Source of the DNA: Lachnospiraceae bacterium
GTDB taxonomy: Bacteria; Bacillota; Clostridia; Lachnospirales; Lachnospiraceae
Length of the DNA: 64,000 nt
Direction of reading: 5' to 3'
Assembly: GCA_902363825.1 (NCBI GenBank)
Contig: CABJBK010000003.1
Span: 124,001 to 188,000 of the forward strand
This document shows, piece after piece, positions 1-8,619 of this stretch. Below the pieces are notes generated by a model, which saw nothing but the letters and a program-made list of their open reading frames with translations, made no database searches and was not told the DNA's origin. Made by a program: the position numbers and the translations under genes. Each line of letters starts with the position of its first letter. The first letter of the stretch is position 1.

Positions 1-29
1 TGATTTCCGATAAGTTAATAAGTAACAAC

Positions 30-67
30 AGATATTCCAGGATGCCTTCTGGTATCCTGGAATATCT
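30..67 (+). promoter_or_regulatory. Intercistronic hairpin upstream of malF-like gene
   Basis: A perfect 14-bp inverted repeat (positions 30-43 and 54-67) with a 10-nt loop lies just before the first gene. No run of T follows it, so a strong intrinsic terminator is unlikely. In maltose operons a stem-loop between the binding-protein gene and malF often stabilises the upstream mRNA or lowers downstream expression. The upstream gene is outside the window, so that role is inferred. Confidence 0.6.
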
Positions 68-124
68 ATGAAATTATTTATTCGCAGCGCGAGCTGGTTT
101 TTTAAAATCAAGGAGGCCCGAAAA

Positions 125-1504
125 GTGAAAAAGGCTGGGAAAAAGAAAAGAGTAAGTGAGTTTGCAACCGAATATACGCTTGCAAACGCAGCAAAAAAGG
201 GGGATATCGTAACAAAGTTATCTTTCCTTATTATGGGATTGGGGAATATCGTACATAAACAGGTGGTAAAAGGACTTATGTTCCTTGGTGTGGAAGTACT
301 TTACATCTGGTTTATGGTAACATCTGGTTTTTACAATTTATCAATGCTTCCATCACTGGGATGGAGAGAACAGGAAAAGGTCTGGAACGAACAGAAGAGC
401 GTTTATGAATATACAGCAGGAGACCAGTCATTACTGCTTCTGTTATATGGGTTAGCAACAATTTTTATTACAGTATGTTTTATCGCAGCGTGGAAAGAAG
501 CGGTTACAAGTTCTTACAAATCCGAAGTCCTCGCGAAAAACGGAAAACACTTAAATACATTTAAAGAAGACTGCAAGAGTTTGTTAGATCAAAATTTATA
601 TAAATTATTGATGGCAGCACCGCTCGCGGGAATCCTTATTTTTACGGTATTACCGCTTATCTTCATGATCACGATGGCATTTACCAATTACAGTAAGGTA
701 AAGGATCATCTGACTCTGTTTGACTGGGTGGGTTTTGCCAACTTCAGAAAGATTTTGAACTTCAATGACAGTATCGGAAAGACATTCTATTCCGTACTGG
801 TATGGACGATCGTATGGGCACTCTTCGCAACAGCGTTAAACTATATTCTTGGTATGATCCTTGCAATCGTCATCAACCGTAAGGAAACACACGCGAAGAG
901 CTTCTGGAGATTCTGCTTTGTACTGTCCATCGCAGTACCGCAGTTTGTATCTTTGCTTATCATGCGTACCATGTTACAGCCGACCGGTATCGTAAACACA
1001 TTGCTGTTAAAATACGGTCTGATCGACAAGGCACTGCCGTTTTTCACCAGTCCGATGTGGGCACGGGTAACGGTTATCGTTATCAACCTCTGGGTAGGTA
1101 TTCCTTATACCATGCTTCAGGTAACCGGTATCTTACAGAATATCCCGGGTGAACTTTACGAAGCGGCAAAGATCGATGGCGCAAATGCGGTGCAGACGTT
1201 CTTTAAGATCACACTGCCGTATATGCTGTTTGTCATGACACCGTATCTGATCACACAGTTTACCGGAAATGTCAACAACTTCAACGTCATCTTCCTTCTG
1301 TCCGGCGGAAATCCTACTCCGGTGGAATCCACAGCAGGAAAGACCGATCTTCTTGTTACCTGGCTGTATAAGCTGACGATCGAGAAGAACTACTACAACC
1401 TCGGCGCGGTAATCGGTATTATGACCTTTATCGTACTCGCAATCGTTGCGCTTGTTACTTACCGCAACACGACATCCTATAAAGATGAGGAGGGATTCAT
1501 GTAA
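125..1504 (+). CDS. malF: Maltose/maltodextrin ABC transporter permease, MalF-like
   Basis: Inner-membrane permease subunit of a maltose-type carbohydrate ABC importer, pairing with the MalG-like protein downstream. The protein (459 aa from this start) has about eight hydrophobic segments and, near the C-terminus, the EAA loop that contacts the ATPase (EAAKIDGANAVQTF). I chose GTG at 125 because AAGGAGG at 110-116 precedes it at ideal spacing; the longer in-frame ATG at 68 overlaps a hairpin and has no ribosome site. Its stop overlaps the start of the next gene (TAATG), so the two are translationally coupled. The substrate maltodextrin is inferred from family resemblance and from the amylase gene downstream; the binding protein and MsmX-like ATPase are not in the window. 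Confidence 0.9.
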   Translation: MKKAGKKKRVSEFATEYTLANAAKKGDIVTKLSFLIMGLGNIVHKQVVKGLMFLGVEVLYIWFMVTSGFYNLSMLPSLGWREQEKVWNEQKSVYEYTAGDQSLLLLLYGLATIFITVCFIAAWKEAVTSSYKSEVLAKNGKHLNTFKEDCKSLLDQNLYKLLMAAPLAGILIFTVLPLIFMITMAFTNYSKVKDHLTLFDWVGFANFRKILNFNDSIGKTFYSVLVWTIVWALFATALNYILGMILAIVINRKETHAKSFWRFCFVLSIAVPQFVSLLIMRTMLQPTGIVNTLLLKYGLIDKALPFFTSPMWARVTVIVINLWVGIPYTMLQVTGILQNIPGELYEAAKIDGANAVQTFFKITLPYMLFVMTPYLITQFTGNVNNFNVIFLLSGGNPTPVESTAGKTDLLVTWLYKLTIEKNYYNLGAVIGIMTFIVLAIVALVTYRNTTSYKDEEGFM

Positions 1505-2379
1505 TGGCAGCACAGAATAAAGTTTCCGGTTCGAAAGTAAAAAAGAAAGTGGTCAATGTCATTGTTCATGTCATCCTTGCAATTTTGGCATTTATCTGGC
1601 TGTTACCGATTATCTGGGTAATCTTAACCAGTTTCCGTGGAGAGAAAGGTTCTTATGTAACATCTTTCTTCCCAAAGACATACACATTGAACAACTACAA
1701 AAAGTTATTTACGGATACCAGTATCCTGAATTTCCCGCAGATGTTCTTTAATACCTTTATCATCGCGATCTTTACCTGCATCATCGCAACGATCTTTGTC
1801 CTTTCCGTTGCGTACTGTATGTCAAGAATGCGTTTTAAGATGAGAAAACCGTTTATGAACTTCGCAATGATCCTCGGACTGTTTCCGTCCTTCATGTCCA
1901 TGATCGCTGTTTATTATATCTTAAAGGCAATCGGGCTTTCCGAAGGCGCTATGATCCGTATTGCATTAATCATCGTGTACTCAGCGGGAACCGGTGTCGG
2001 ATTTTATGTGGCAAAAGGTTTCTTTGATACCATTCCAAAGGCACTCGATGAAGCCGCGATCATCGACGGAGCGACCAGATGGCAGGTATTTACCAAGATC
2101 ATCGTTCCGCTCAGCAAACCGATCATTGTTTATACGATCATCACATCTTTCATGGGTCCGTGGCTGGACTTCATTTTCGCGAAAGTTATCTGCCGTGCGG
2201 ACGCAAAATACTATACCGTATCGATCGGTCTTTGGAAGATGCTCGAAAAGGAATACATCGATGGATGGTACACCTGCTTTGCGGCGGGAGCTGTTATCGT
2301 TTCGATTCCGATCGCGATTTTGTTCCTTGCAACACAGAAATTCTATGTAGATGGAATGAGTGGCGCGGTAAAAGGCTAA
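1504..2379 (+). CDS. malG: Maltose/maltodextrin ABC transporter permease, MalG-like
   Basis: Second permease subunit (291 aa) of the same importer. Six hydrophobic segments are visible, and the EAA motif (DEAAIIDGATRWQVF) sits in the last third, as in binding-protein-dependent permease subunits. The ATG overlaps the stop codon of the MalF-like gene by one base. A GC-rich hairpin followed by a T-rich stretch closes the transcript after this gene, so the amylase downstream is probably a separate or attenuated unit. Assignment to the maltose group rather than another CUT1 sugar transporter rests on similarity and on gene context. Confidence 0.9.
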   Translation: MAAQNKVSGSKVKKKVVNVIVHVILAILAFIWLLPIIWVILTSFRGEKGSYVTSFFPKTYTLNNYKKLFTDTSILNFPQMFFNTFIIAIFTCIIATIFVLSVAYCMSRMRFKMRKPFMNFAMILGLFPSFMSMIAVYYILKAIGLSEGAMIRIALIIVYSAGTGVGFYVAKGFFDTIPKALDEAAIIDGATRWQVFTKIIVPLSKPIIVYTIITSFMGPWLDFIFAKVICRADAKYYTVSIGLWKMLEKEYIDGWYTCFAAGAVIVSIPIAILFLATQKFYVDGMSGAVKG

Positions 2380-2389
2380 TAAATATCAG

Positions 2390-2422
2390 GGCTGTCTCCG
2401 GTTGCGGGACAGCCTTATTTTT
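2390..2422 (+). terminator. Intrinsic terminator after malG-like gene
   Basis: GGCTGTC at 2390-2396 pairs with GACAGCC at 2408-2414 and is followed by TTATTTTT. This fits a Rho-independent terminator for the permease operon. Confidence 0.75.
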
Positions 2423-2423
2423 G

Positions 2424-2450
2424 AATCATAGGAAATTCCTTCCTATGATT
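2424..2450. repeat. Perfect 10-bp inverted repeat
   Basis: AATCATAGGA at 2424-2433 and TCCTATGATT at 2441-2450 form a perfect palindromic arm pair with a 7-nt spacer. It lies between the permease terminator and the amylase leader. An operator or a second hairpin are both possible; nothing in the sequence decides. Confidence 0.5.
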
Positions 2451-2519
2451 TAAAAACGCTCCGCGGGGATGCGCAGCTCGCGGAGATGAAGTTTATGTTG
2501 AACATACCGCTCGCGCGCG

Positions 2520-2549
2520 AAAGTGTGCGGTAAGCGCACACTTTATTTT
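2520..2549 (+). promoter_or_regulatory. Hairpin in the amylase leader
   Basis: AAAGTGTGCG (2520-2529) pairs perfectly with CGCACACTTT (2535-2544) across a GTAAG loop and is followed by ATTTT, only 15 nt before the amylase start. The position and the T-rich tail suggest an attenuator or a partial terminator controlling read-through into the amylase gene. Confidence 0.5.
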
Positions 2550-2564
2550 AATGGGAGAAGGAAA

Positions 2565-4205
2565 ATGAAGGCAAAAAGAAGAATACAGGCGCTTGTCCTT
2601 GCGCTTGCGCTGCTTGTAACCGGTGTATTTGCGGGAACCGGAAAGGAAAAAGAAAAAGAGCCGGAGATCATCGATGATAAATACCGGACCTACTATGAGG
2701 TGTTTTTATACAGCTTTTCAGACAGCAATGGGGATGGGATCGGAGATATCAGAGGGCTGATCGATAAACTCGATTATATCAATGACGGAGACGATACGAC
2801 CGATACGGATCTCGGATGTAACGGGATCTGGCTTATGCCGGTCATGCCGTCTACGACCTATCACAAGTATGACGTGACGGACCATGAGGATATTGACGCG
2901 GAATACGGCGATCTGGATGACTTTAAGGAGCTGGTCACGGAGTGCCATAAGAGGGGCATCCGGCTGATCATCGACCTTGTGATGAACCATACGTCGTCAA
3001 AGCATCCGTGGTTTGAAGCGGCATGTGACTATATCGAGGGACTCGGAGGGGCAGAGCCGTCAGAGGCGGAATGTCCGTATTTTGGCTATTACAATTTTAC
3101 GAGAGAGCCAAAGGGCGATGTTTACTATGAGGTGGGTGATACCGGCTGGTATTATGAAGCGCAGTTCTGGAGTGAAATGCCGGATCTGAATCTGGAAAAT
3201 CAGGCAGTGCGGGATGAATTTGACGGGATCACATCCTTCTGGATGGATCTTGGCGTAGATGGTTTCCGCCTGGACGCTGCGGGGGAATATAAGACCGGAC
3301 AGACGACAAAGAATATCGAGATCCTCTCCTGGTTTCATTCCATGGTAGAGGAAAAGAATGCGGATGCCTACATCGTGGCGGAGGTGTGGCAGGATCTGGA
3401 TACCTATGCGAAATATTATGAGAGCGGGATCGACAGCTGCTTTGATTTCGCGTTCGCAAATGCGGATGGGATCATTGCAGACAGTTTAAAGAAGACCGCC
3501 GGTTATAATGCTTCTTCCTATGGAAATGCGGCTGCCAACGTGCAGAAGAAACTGGCGGCTTACAATGCGGATTATATTGATGCGCCGTTTTACACAAATC
3601 ATGACATGGCGCGCAGTGCCGGATATTATTCCGGTGATTACAGCGAAAACATGACAAAGATCTCCGGCGCGATGAATCTGTTCATGAGCGGAAATGCGTT
3701 TCTGTATTATGGAGAAGAGCTTGGCATGAAAGGCTCCGGCAAAGATGAAAACAAGCGCGCGCCGATGTACTGGAGTGATGCCGGGGATGGAAAAACGGCG
3801 GAGGGCATGTGCCACGGGCCGGAAGGCATGGATGCCATTAAGATGAAATATGGAAGTCTCGAGGAACAAAAGGACGACCCGGATTCTGTATATAATTTTT
3901 ACCGTGCGGTCATAAAACTGCGCAATGCGTATCCGGAGATCGCAAGAGGACAGGTGGCATTTTTAAAAGACCTTTCGGATGAGAATGTCTGCGTGCTCAA
4001 AAAGACCTGGAATGACAGAGAACTTGTGATCGCGTTTAATCTGTCCGAGCAGGCGGAGACGGTCGATCTTTCGGATGTGACATTAAATGGCAGGGAAGGC
4101 ACCAAAATGAGCCTTGGCGGAGCACTTACCACTACGGATGAAGAGATCGGATTTTCCGGCGGAACGTTGTCACTGCCGGCATATTCGGTGGCGATCCTGG
4201 AATAG
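2565..4205 (+). CDS. Secreted alpha-amylase, glycoside hydrolase family 13
   Basis: Starch or maltodextrin-cleaving enzyme of 546 aa. A basic, hydrophobic N-terminus (about residues 1-23, ending VFAG) is a probable signal peptide, followed by a charged K/E linker. The GH13 core shows DGIGDIRG (57-64), DLVMNH (137-142), the nucleophile Asp237 in GFRLDA, the acid/base Glu273 in VAEVW and the transition-state Asp347 in TNHD. A C-terminal beta-sandwich fits GH13 domain C. I start at ATG 2565 because GGGAGAAGG precedes it; an earlier in-frame start would lie in the leader hairpin. Oligosaccharides released outside the cell would feed the permeases upstream. No cell-wall anchor or lipobox Cys is seen. 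Confidence 0.92.
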   Translation: MKAKRRIQALVLALALLVTGVFAGTGKEKEKEPEIIDDKYRTYYEVFLYSFSDSNGDGIGDIRGLIDKLDYINDGDDTTDTDLGCNGIWLMPVMPSTTYHKYDVTDHEDIDAEYGDLDDFKELVTECHKRGIRLIIDLVMNHTSSKHPWFEAACDYIEGLGGAEPSEAECPYFGYYNFTREPKGDVYYEVGDTGWYYEAQFWSEMPDLNLENQAVRDEFDGITSFWMDLGVDGFRLDAAGEYKTGQTTKNIEILSWFHSMVEEKNADAYIVAEVWQDLDTYAKYYESGIDSCFDFAFANADGIIADSLKKTAGYNASSYGNAAANVQKKLAAYNADYIDAPFYTNHDMARSAGYYSGDYSENMTKISGAMNLFMSGNAFLYYGEELGMKGSGKDENKRAPMYWSDAGDGKTAEGMCHGPEGMDAIKMKYGSLEEQKDDPDSVYNFYRAVIKLRNAYPEIARGQVAFLKDLSDENVCVLKKTWNDRELVIAFNLSEQAETVDLSDVTLNGREGTKMSLGGALTTTDEEIGFSGGTLSLPAYSVAILE

Positions 4206-4213
4206 CAGCGGCC

Positions 4214-4248
4214 TTTACCGGGGATTTTTCCGGCAGATCCCCGGTAAA
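4214..4248. terminator. Hairpin terminator after amylase
   Basis: A perfect 12-bp stem (TTTACCGGGGAT at 4214-4225, complement at 4237-4248) lies 8 nt after the amylase stop. It is followed by A-rich rather than T-rich DNA on this strand, so termination efficiency is uncertain. Confidence 0.6.
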
Positions 4249-4279
4249 GAAAAAATATAAAAAAGTTGGAGAAAAATCC

Positions 4280-4308
4280 TTGACAAAATGAAGCTCTTCC
4301 TGTAAAAT
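4280..4308 (+). promoter_or_regulatory. Sigma-A promoter of the tRNA cluster
   Basis: Consensus TTGACA at 4280-4285, a 17-nt spacer and TAAAAT at 4303-4308, ending 27 nt before the first tRNA gene. This is one of the best promoters in the window and fits constitutive high expression of stable RNA. Confidence 0.85.
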
Positions 4309-4335
4309 TATTTTTGCTGTTGGAAAAACAGGAAT

Positions 4336-4408
<73 letters not shown>

Positions 4409-4412
4409 TTGC

Positions 4413-4483
4413 GCGGGTGTAGTTCAATGGTAGAACACCAGCCTTCCAAGCTGGATACGTGGGTTCGATTCCCATCACCCGCT
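4413..4483 (+). tRNA. tRNA-Gly (TCC)
   Basis: Cloverleaf of 71 nt with acceptor GCGGGTG/CACCCGC, T-loop GGTTCGATTCC and anticodon loop CTTCCAA, giving TCC. It starts four bases after tRNA-Phe ends, so both come from one precursor. Confidence 0.97.
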
Positions 4484-4552
4484 TTGCTATGAGCACTGAA
4501 TGAGAACGAGTGTAAGCGGAGTTCGAGTATAGTGCGATGCATACTAGCAAAT

Positions 4553-4625
4553 GCGATAGTGGCGTAGTTGGTAACGCGCGACCTTGCCAAGGTCGAGACC
4601 GCGGGTTCGAGCCCCGTCTATCGCT
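4553..4625 (+). tRNA. tRNA-Gly (GCC)
   Basis: Cloverleaf of 73 nt with acceptor GCGATAG/CTATCGC and anticodon loop TTGCCAA, giving GCC. About 70 nt separate it from the preceding tRNA-Gly. An intrinsic terminator follows directly, so it is the last gene of the cluster. Confidence 0.95.
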
Positions 4626-4638
4626 CTCATTTATTAAA

Positions 4639-4665
4639 AGAAGCTTCGTGGAAGCTTCTTTTTTT
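4639..4665 (+). terminator. Intrinsic terminator of the tRNA cluster
   Basis: AGAAGCTTC (4639-4647) pairs with GAAGCTTCT (4651-4659) across a GTG loop and is followed by seven T residues. Canonical Rho-independent terminator. Confidence 0.92.
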
Positions 4666-4675
4666 GTGTCAGGGT

Positions 4676-4757
4676 GACGGGGCTCGAACAAGTTCTCGCG
4701 TCTCCGCTCCGCTGCGGTCGGCGTAAGGCCGAGGTCCCCCGGACCTCGTGCGCCGAC
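4676..4757 (-). repeat. Inverted copy of the tRNA-Gly 3' end plus nested hairpins
   Basis: Fourteen bases (4676-4689) are the exact reverse complement of the T-arm region of tRNA-Gly(GCC) at 4605-4618. They are followed by a nested stem-loop: GTCGGCG at 4717-4723 with CGCCGAC at 4751-4757, enclosing GAGGTCC/GGACCTC around a CCC loop. It lies just downstream of the minus-strand gene at 4768-5061, where it could act as a 3' structure. It may be a tRNA remnant or a dispersed repeat. Confidence 0.45.
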
Positions 4758-4767
4758 TGCTCGCATT

Positions 4768-5061
4768 TTAAAGAAAGCAGATAAAGATCATCATAATACC
4801 AAGGAAGGCTTCAGTGACAGAAATACCGATCACCTCCCGCTTTTTTACGTTATCCCAGTCAATATAACAGGGAGTCATCTGCTGATGGCTCATGCTCTGA
4901 TACGCGCAGTAAATATGTCTCCATTTTTTCTTATATCCATAAGCATTCCAGATGGAGAAGAACAAAATGAGCATTCCAGCCACGGCATAATGCTGTAACA
5001 TGAGCGGGATCAGTATCACAAGAGGGCCGTAGCGGTACAGACAGGCAAGTGCTTTGATCAT
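4768..5061 (-). CDS. Small hypothetical membrane protein
   Basis: 97 aa on the minus strand with two or three hydrophobic stretches (about residues 12-37 and 80-97) separated by a basic, aromatic region (KKKWRHIYCAYQ). GGAGG lies a few bases before its ATG on the coding strand, which supports a real gene. I do not recognise the family and no catalytic motif is visible. It shares orientation with the broken glycosyltransferase gene upstream and may be co-transcribed with it. Confidence 0.6.
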   Translation of the reverse strand: MIKALACLYRYGPLVILIPLMLQHYAVAGMLILFFSIWNAYGYKKKWRHIYCAYQSMSHQQMTPCYIDWDNVKKREVIGISVTEAFLGIMMIFICFL

Positions 5062-5125
5062 ATGGAAATCCTCCGGTTAATGATATGAATCCATGATAGA
5101 CCAGAAAAAATAAAAAAGCAACGGA

Positions 5126-6202
5126 TCATTCTTCCGGCAGTTCCCACGCCTCGCTCTGCGCAAGATAGTCGGATGCGGCGTTCAGGTAGGCGGAAATTTC
5201 GGCATCCGTTTTTTGCCCACGGGAAATTTCCGCAAGCGCGCGGTAGGAATCCGAAAGACGGGCGAGTGGAAGATTTCCGGAGCTTCGCGCGTTTAAGATA
5301 CTTTCGGCTTCAAAAGCGGCATGGTAAAACCAGAGGATCGCAGTGTCAAACTGTTTCTTTTCAAAGAACCATTCCCCGATCTCCATGCAGGCTTCGGCGC
5401 TCGGCGTGGTCAGCATATCATCCAGACTGAATTTTAAGATCAACGGAAAGTCATCCGTGATGCGCGCCGTGTGGAGCAGTACCAGCGCTGCCTTTTTCGC
5501 AAGCGCCGCATTTGCCGGTTCGTTGGCGGCAGGAGAAGCGAGATACGCGCGAAATATCGGAGCTGCATCTGCAAAATCCGTGTCGGAACCGGAAATAAAA
5601 AGTTCTTTTGCATACATGTCAAAGATCTTATTTGAGAGGATCCCGTCTTTCTGATACGCCTGTCTGAAGATGGAAAAATCCCGATTCTAGTGCGGAGCGG
5701 GCGGCATATGTAGAATTTCCACGTCACTGTCAAAGACCACCGGGTCTAAACGCACGGTCTCATGGATCGGATCGACCCAGGTGAAGGGGCGCAGTCTTTT
5801 GTAAAGCTTTGGCCGGTATTCTTTTTTGAAATTTAAGACGGTGTTAAAATCCGTTTTCGTCACATATTTCATCTGGACGATCTCAATTTCCGGGAGCAGA
5901 CACTGCTTTAACCGGAGAAAACGTGTGCGGTTTGTCTCGTCTAACATTTCATCCGCATCGGCGGCGTAGATATAGTCCATATGAGCCTTGGAAAAAGAAA
6001 AATTCCGTGCGGCGGAAAAATCGCTCTCCCATGGGAAATCATAGATCTGACCGGTATAACGCGCGGCGATCGCTTTGGTGCGGTCAGTCGAGCCGGTATC
6101 CACAATGATGATCTCGTCCACCAGATCCCGGACGGAGTCCAGACATCGCGCAAGCACGTCCTCCTCATTTTTTACGATCATGCAAAGACTGATGGTAGCC
6201 AT
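5126..6202 (-). pseudogene. Family 2 glycosyltransferase interrupted by in-frame TAG
   Basis: Two reading pieces on the minus strand lie in the same frame and are separated only by a TAG at 5689-5687. The N-terminal piece (171 aa) is a GT2/GT-A domain: it opens with ISLCMIVKNEE, has IIIVDTGSTDRT, a DXD-like AADADE and the acceptor-side WVDPIHE. After the stop, the same frame continues through NRDFSIFRQAY and MYAKEL into a helical, TPR-like C-terminal part. Together they make about 358 residues, the usual size for this GT2-plus-helical-repeat type, which works in cell-surface glycan synthesis. A nonsense mutation (for example CAG to TAG) or a sequencing error is most likely; amber read-through is less likely because TAG is a normal stop elsewhere here. 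Confidence 0.75.
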
Positions 6203-6243
6203 AAAGAACCTCCTTTTAAGGAAAACATTTTAAATCTAGCACA

Positions 6244-6249
6244 ATTATA
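6244..6249 (-). promoter_or_regulatory. Possible -10 element for the glycosyltransferase gene
   Basis: On the minus strand TATAAT lies 42 nt upstream of the glycosyltransferase start. No good -35 hexamer is found at 17 nt, so this is only a candidate. Confidence 0.35.
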
Positions 6250-6358
6250 GCAGAATCCATATCTTTTTGAAGCATTTTGGTGGAAAAAGTAGTACAATGG
6301 AACACAGGACATTTTAAGAGATGAAGTTTGACCGAAAAAAGAAAGGTATTCTGGATTT

Positions 6359-7315
6359 ATGGAAAAGAAGAAAAATACAAAAGAAGAATTTATGACAAAG
6401 ACGATCGTGGTGTGGCTTGGCGCACTGCTCTGCTGTGGGCTTTGGGGAAGCGCGTTTCCCTGTATCAAGATCGGATATCAGATGTTTGCGATCGGCGCGG
6501 AGGATACGGCATCACAGATCCTGTTTGCCGGTTACCGTTTTACGCTTGCCGGAATTCTTACTATTATAATAGGAAGTGTTTTAAACCGCGGCGTGCTGAT
6601 CCCGAAGCGTCAGGCATTTGGGAAGATCCTCTGGCTCTCCATGCTTCAGACCGTAGGACAGTATCTGTTTTTCTACATCGGGCTGGCGCATACAACGGGA
6701 GTAAAGGCCTCGATCATTGAGGCGGTCAATGTATTTGTCGCGATCCTCGTAGCAAGCCTTGTGTTTCATCAGGAAAAACTGACGGCGGATAAGATCGCCG
6801 GCTGTGTGATCGGTTTTGTGGGCGTGGTGTTAGTCAATCTGACCGGGAGCGGACTGGACGCGACATTTTCCTTTCTCGGAGAAGGATTTATCTTTTTATC
6901 GACCGTTGCCTATGCATTTTCCTCGGTGTTCTTAAAGCGGTATTCCAAAACGGAAAATCCGGTGCTTTTAAGCGGGTATCAGTTTGTGCTCGGCGGGATC
7001 ATCATGAGTGTATGTGGTTTTCTGATGGGCGGAAAAGTGACGGGATTTCATGCGGCATCAACGGCAATGTTAATCTACCTTGCGCTTATCTCAGCGGTTG
7101 CGTACAGTCTGTGGGGAATTTTGTTAAAATATAATCCGATCTCGCGCGTGGCGGTATTCGGTTTTATGAATCCGGTATTTGGCGTGATCCTATCGGCACT
7201 TTTATTAAACGGAGAAAAACAGACACTTGGGATAAAAAGCGTGATCGCGCTTGTATTTGTATGCGCGGGCATTTATATTGTAAACAGAGAAAAAAAGACA
7301 GGAGAAAAAAGATGA
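6359..7315 (+). CDS. EamA/DMT-family transporter
   Basis: Integral membrane exporter of 318 aa with ten predicted transmembrane helices in two EamA repeats, typical of the drug/metabolite transporter superfamily. The first repeat opens with LLCCGLWGSAFPCIKIGY; the second contains a proline-glycine-rich helix (FGFMNPVFGVILSALL). Substrates of such proteins range from amino acids to nucleotide precursors and cannot be read from the sequence. Start 6359 has GAAAGG upstream at a rather long distance; ATG 6392 is an alternative. The last codon overlaps the ATG of the methyltransferase gene (ATGA), so the two form an operon. Confidence 0.85.
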   Translation: MEKKKNTKEEFMTKTIVVWLGALLCCGLWGSAFPCIKIGYQMFAIGAEDTASQILFAGYRFTLAGILTIIIGSVLNRGVLIPKRQAFGKILWLSMLQTVGQYLFFYIGLAHTTGVKASIIEAVNVFVAILVASLVFHQEKLTADKIAGCVIGFVGVVLVNLTGSGLDATFSFLGEGFIFLSTVAYAFSSVFLKRYSKTENPVLLSGYQFVLGGIIMSVCGFLMGGKVTGFHAASTAMLIYLALISAVAYSLWGILLKYNPISRVAVFGFMNPVFGVILSALLLNGEKQTLGIKSVIALVFVCAGIYIVNREKKTGEKR

Positions 7316-8511
7316 GAGCAGTTGTTACATTAAAAAAGGGTGAAGGAAGAACCATTAAAAGCGGCGGGCTTTGGGTGTTTGATAATGAGATCGATTCTGT
7401 GATGGGCGGTTTTGAAAACGGCGATCTGGTGGATGTGCATGATTTTGACGGATATCCGATGGGCATCGGTTTTATCAACCGAAATTCCAAGATCCGTGTC
7501 CGGATGCTGACCAGGGACGCGAAGCGTGAGATCAATGAGAAATTTTTCCGGATGCGGATCGAGCGTGCGTGGGATTACCGCAAAAAGACCGTGGACACGT
7601 CAAGCTGCCGTCTGGTATTTGGTGACGCGGATTTCCTGCCGGGGCTGGTCATTGACAAATTTTCAGATGTTCTCGTTGTGCAGTCGCTTGCGCTCGGCAT
7701 TGACCGCTATAAGGAACTGATCGTGGAGCTCGCAAAAGAGACACTTTTAAAAGACGGGATAAAGATCCGCGGCGTCTATGAGCGCAGTGACGCGAAAGAG
7801 CGTGAAAAAGAGGGAATGGAGCGCATCAAGGGATTTATCGGTGAGCCGTTTGATACCAATGTTGAGATCGTGGAAAATGGCGTAAAATATATCGTGGATG
7901 TGAAAGACGGACAGAAGACCGGATTTTTCCTGGATCAGAAATATAACCGTCTGGCGATCCAGAAACTCTGCGGCGGCGCAAAGGTACTCGACTGTTTCAC
8001 ACACACGGGTTCGTTTGCCTTAAATGCCGGGATCGCCGGGGCAAAGAGCGTGCTCGGCGTGGACGCGTCCGAGCTTGCGGTGCGCCAGGCAACGGAAAAC
8101 GCGGCGTTAAACGGTCTTGGTGATACCGTACATTTTCAGTGTGAGGATGTCTTTGAACTGCTTCCGGAGTTAGAAAAAGGCGGGGAGAAATTTGACGTGG
8201 TCATCCTTGATCCGCCGGCGTTTACAAAGTCCAGAAGCTCTGTAAAAAACGCGGTCAAAGGCTATCGCGAGATCAATCTGCGCGGCATGAAACTGGTAAA
8301 AGACGGCGGCTATCTTGCAACCTGCTCCTGCTCCCACTTTATGACGTATGAGCTTTTCACCAAGACCATCAATCAGGCGGCGCACAATGTGCATAAGCGT
8401 CTGCGCCAGGTGGAATTCCGCACACAGGCACCGGATCATCCGATCCTCTGGGCGGCGGACGAGTCGTATTATTTGAAATTTTACATTTTCCAGGTCGTGG
8501 AGGAGATGTAG
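7312..8511 (+). CDS. rlmI: Class I SAM-dependent rRNA methyltransferase, RlmI-like
   Basis: Predicted 23S rRNA cytosine-C5 methyltransferase of 399 aa. The N-terminal region (about residues 1-75) looks like a PUA RNA-binding domain. It is followed by a Rossmann methyltransferase domain with the SAM motif DCFTHTGSFALNAG, an acidic motif GVDASELAV, the catalytic-loop LDPPAFTKS and the conserved Cys-containing ATCSCSHF. Start 7312 is chosen because AGGAG precedes it and because it overlaps the stop of the EamA gene. RlmI modifies C1962 in E. coli; the exact base here is an inference, and the RlmCD or RlmK branch cannot be excluded. Confidence 0.85.
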   Translation: MRAVVTLKKGEGRTIKSGGLWVFDNEIDSVMGGFENGDLVDVHDFDGYPMGIGFINRNSKIRVRMLTRDAKREINEKFFRMRIERAWDYRKKTVDTSSCRLVFGDADFLPGLVIDKFSDVLVVQSLALGIDRYKELIVELAKETLLKDGIKIRGVYERSDAKEREKEGMERIKGFIGEPFDTNVEIVENGVKYIVDVKDGQKTGFFLDQKYNRLAIQKLCGGAKVLDCFTHTGSFALNAGIAGAKSVLGVDASELAVRQATENAALNGLGDTVHFQCEDVFELLPELEKGGEKFDVVILDPPAFTKSRSSVKNAVKGYREINLRGMKLVKDGGYLATCSCSHFMTYELFTKTINQAAHNVHKRLRQVEFRTQAPDHPILWAADESYYLKFYIFQVVEEM

Positions 8512-8619
8512 AAGAAAAATAGTGAAAAATAGTGTAAAAATAATGAAATTTTAAGATATATCACAGAGATTGAGCATAACAGATATAAAGTATCATCGGT
8601 AAAGCTGTCCAAAACAGTC

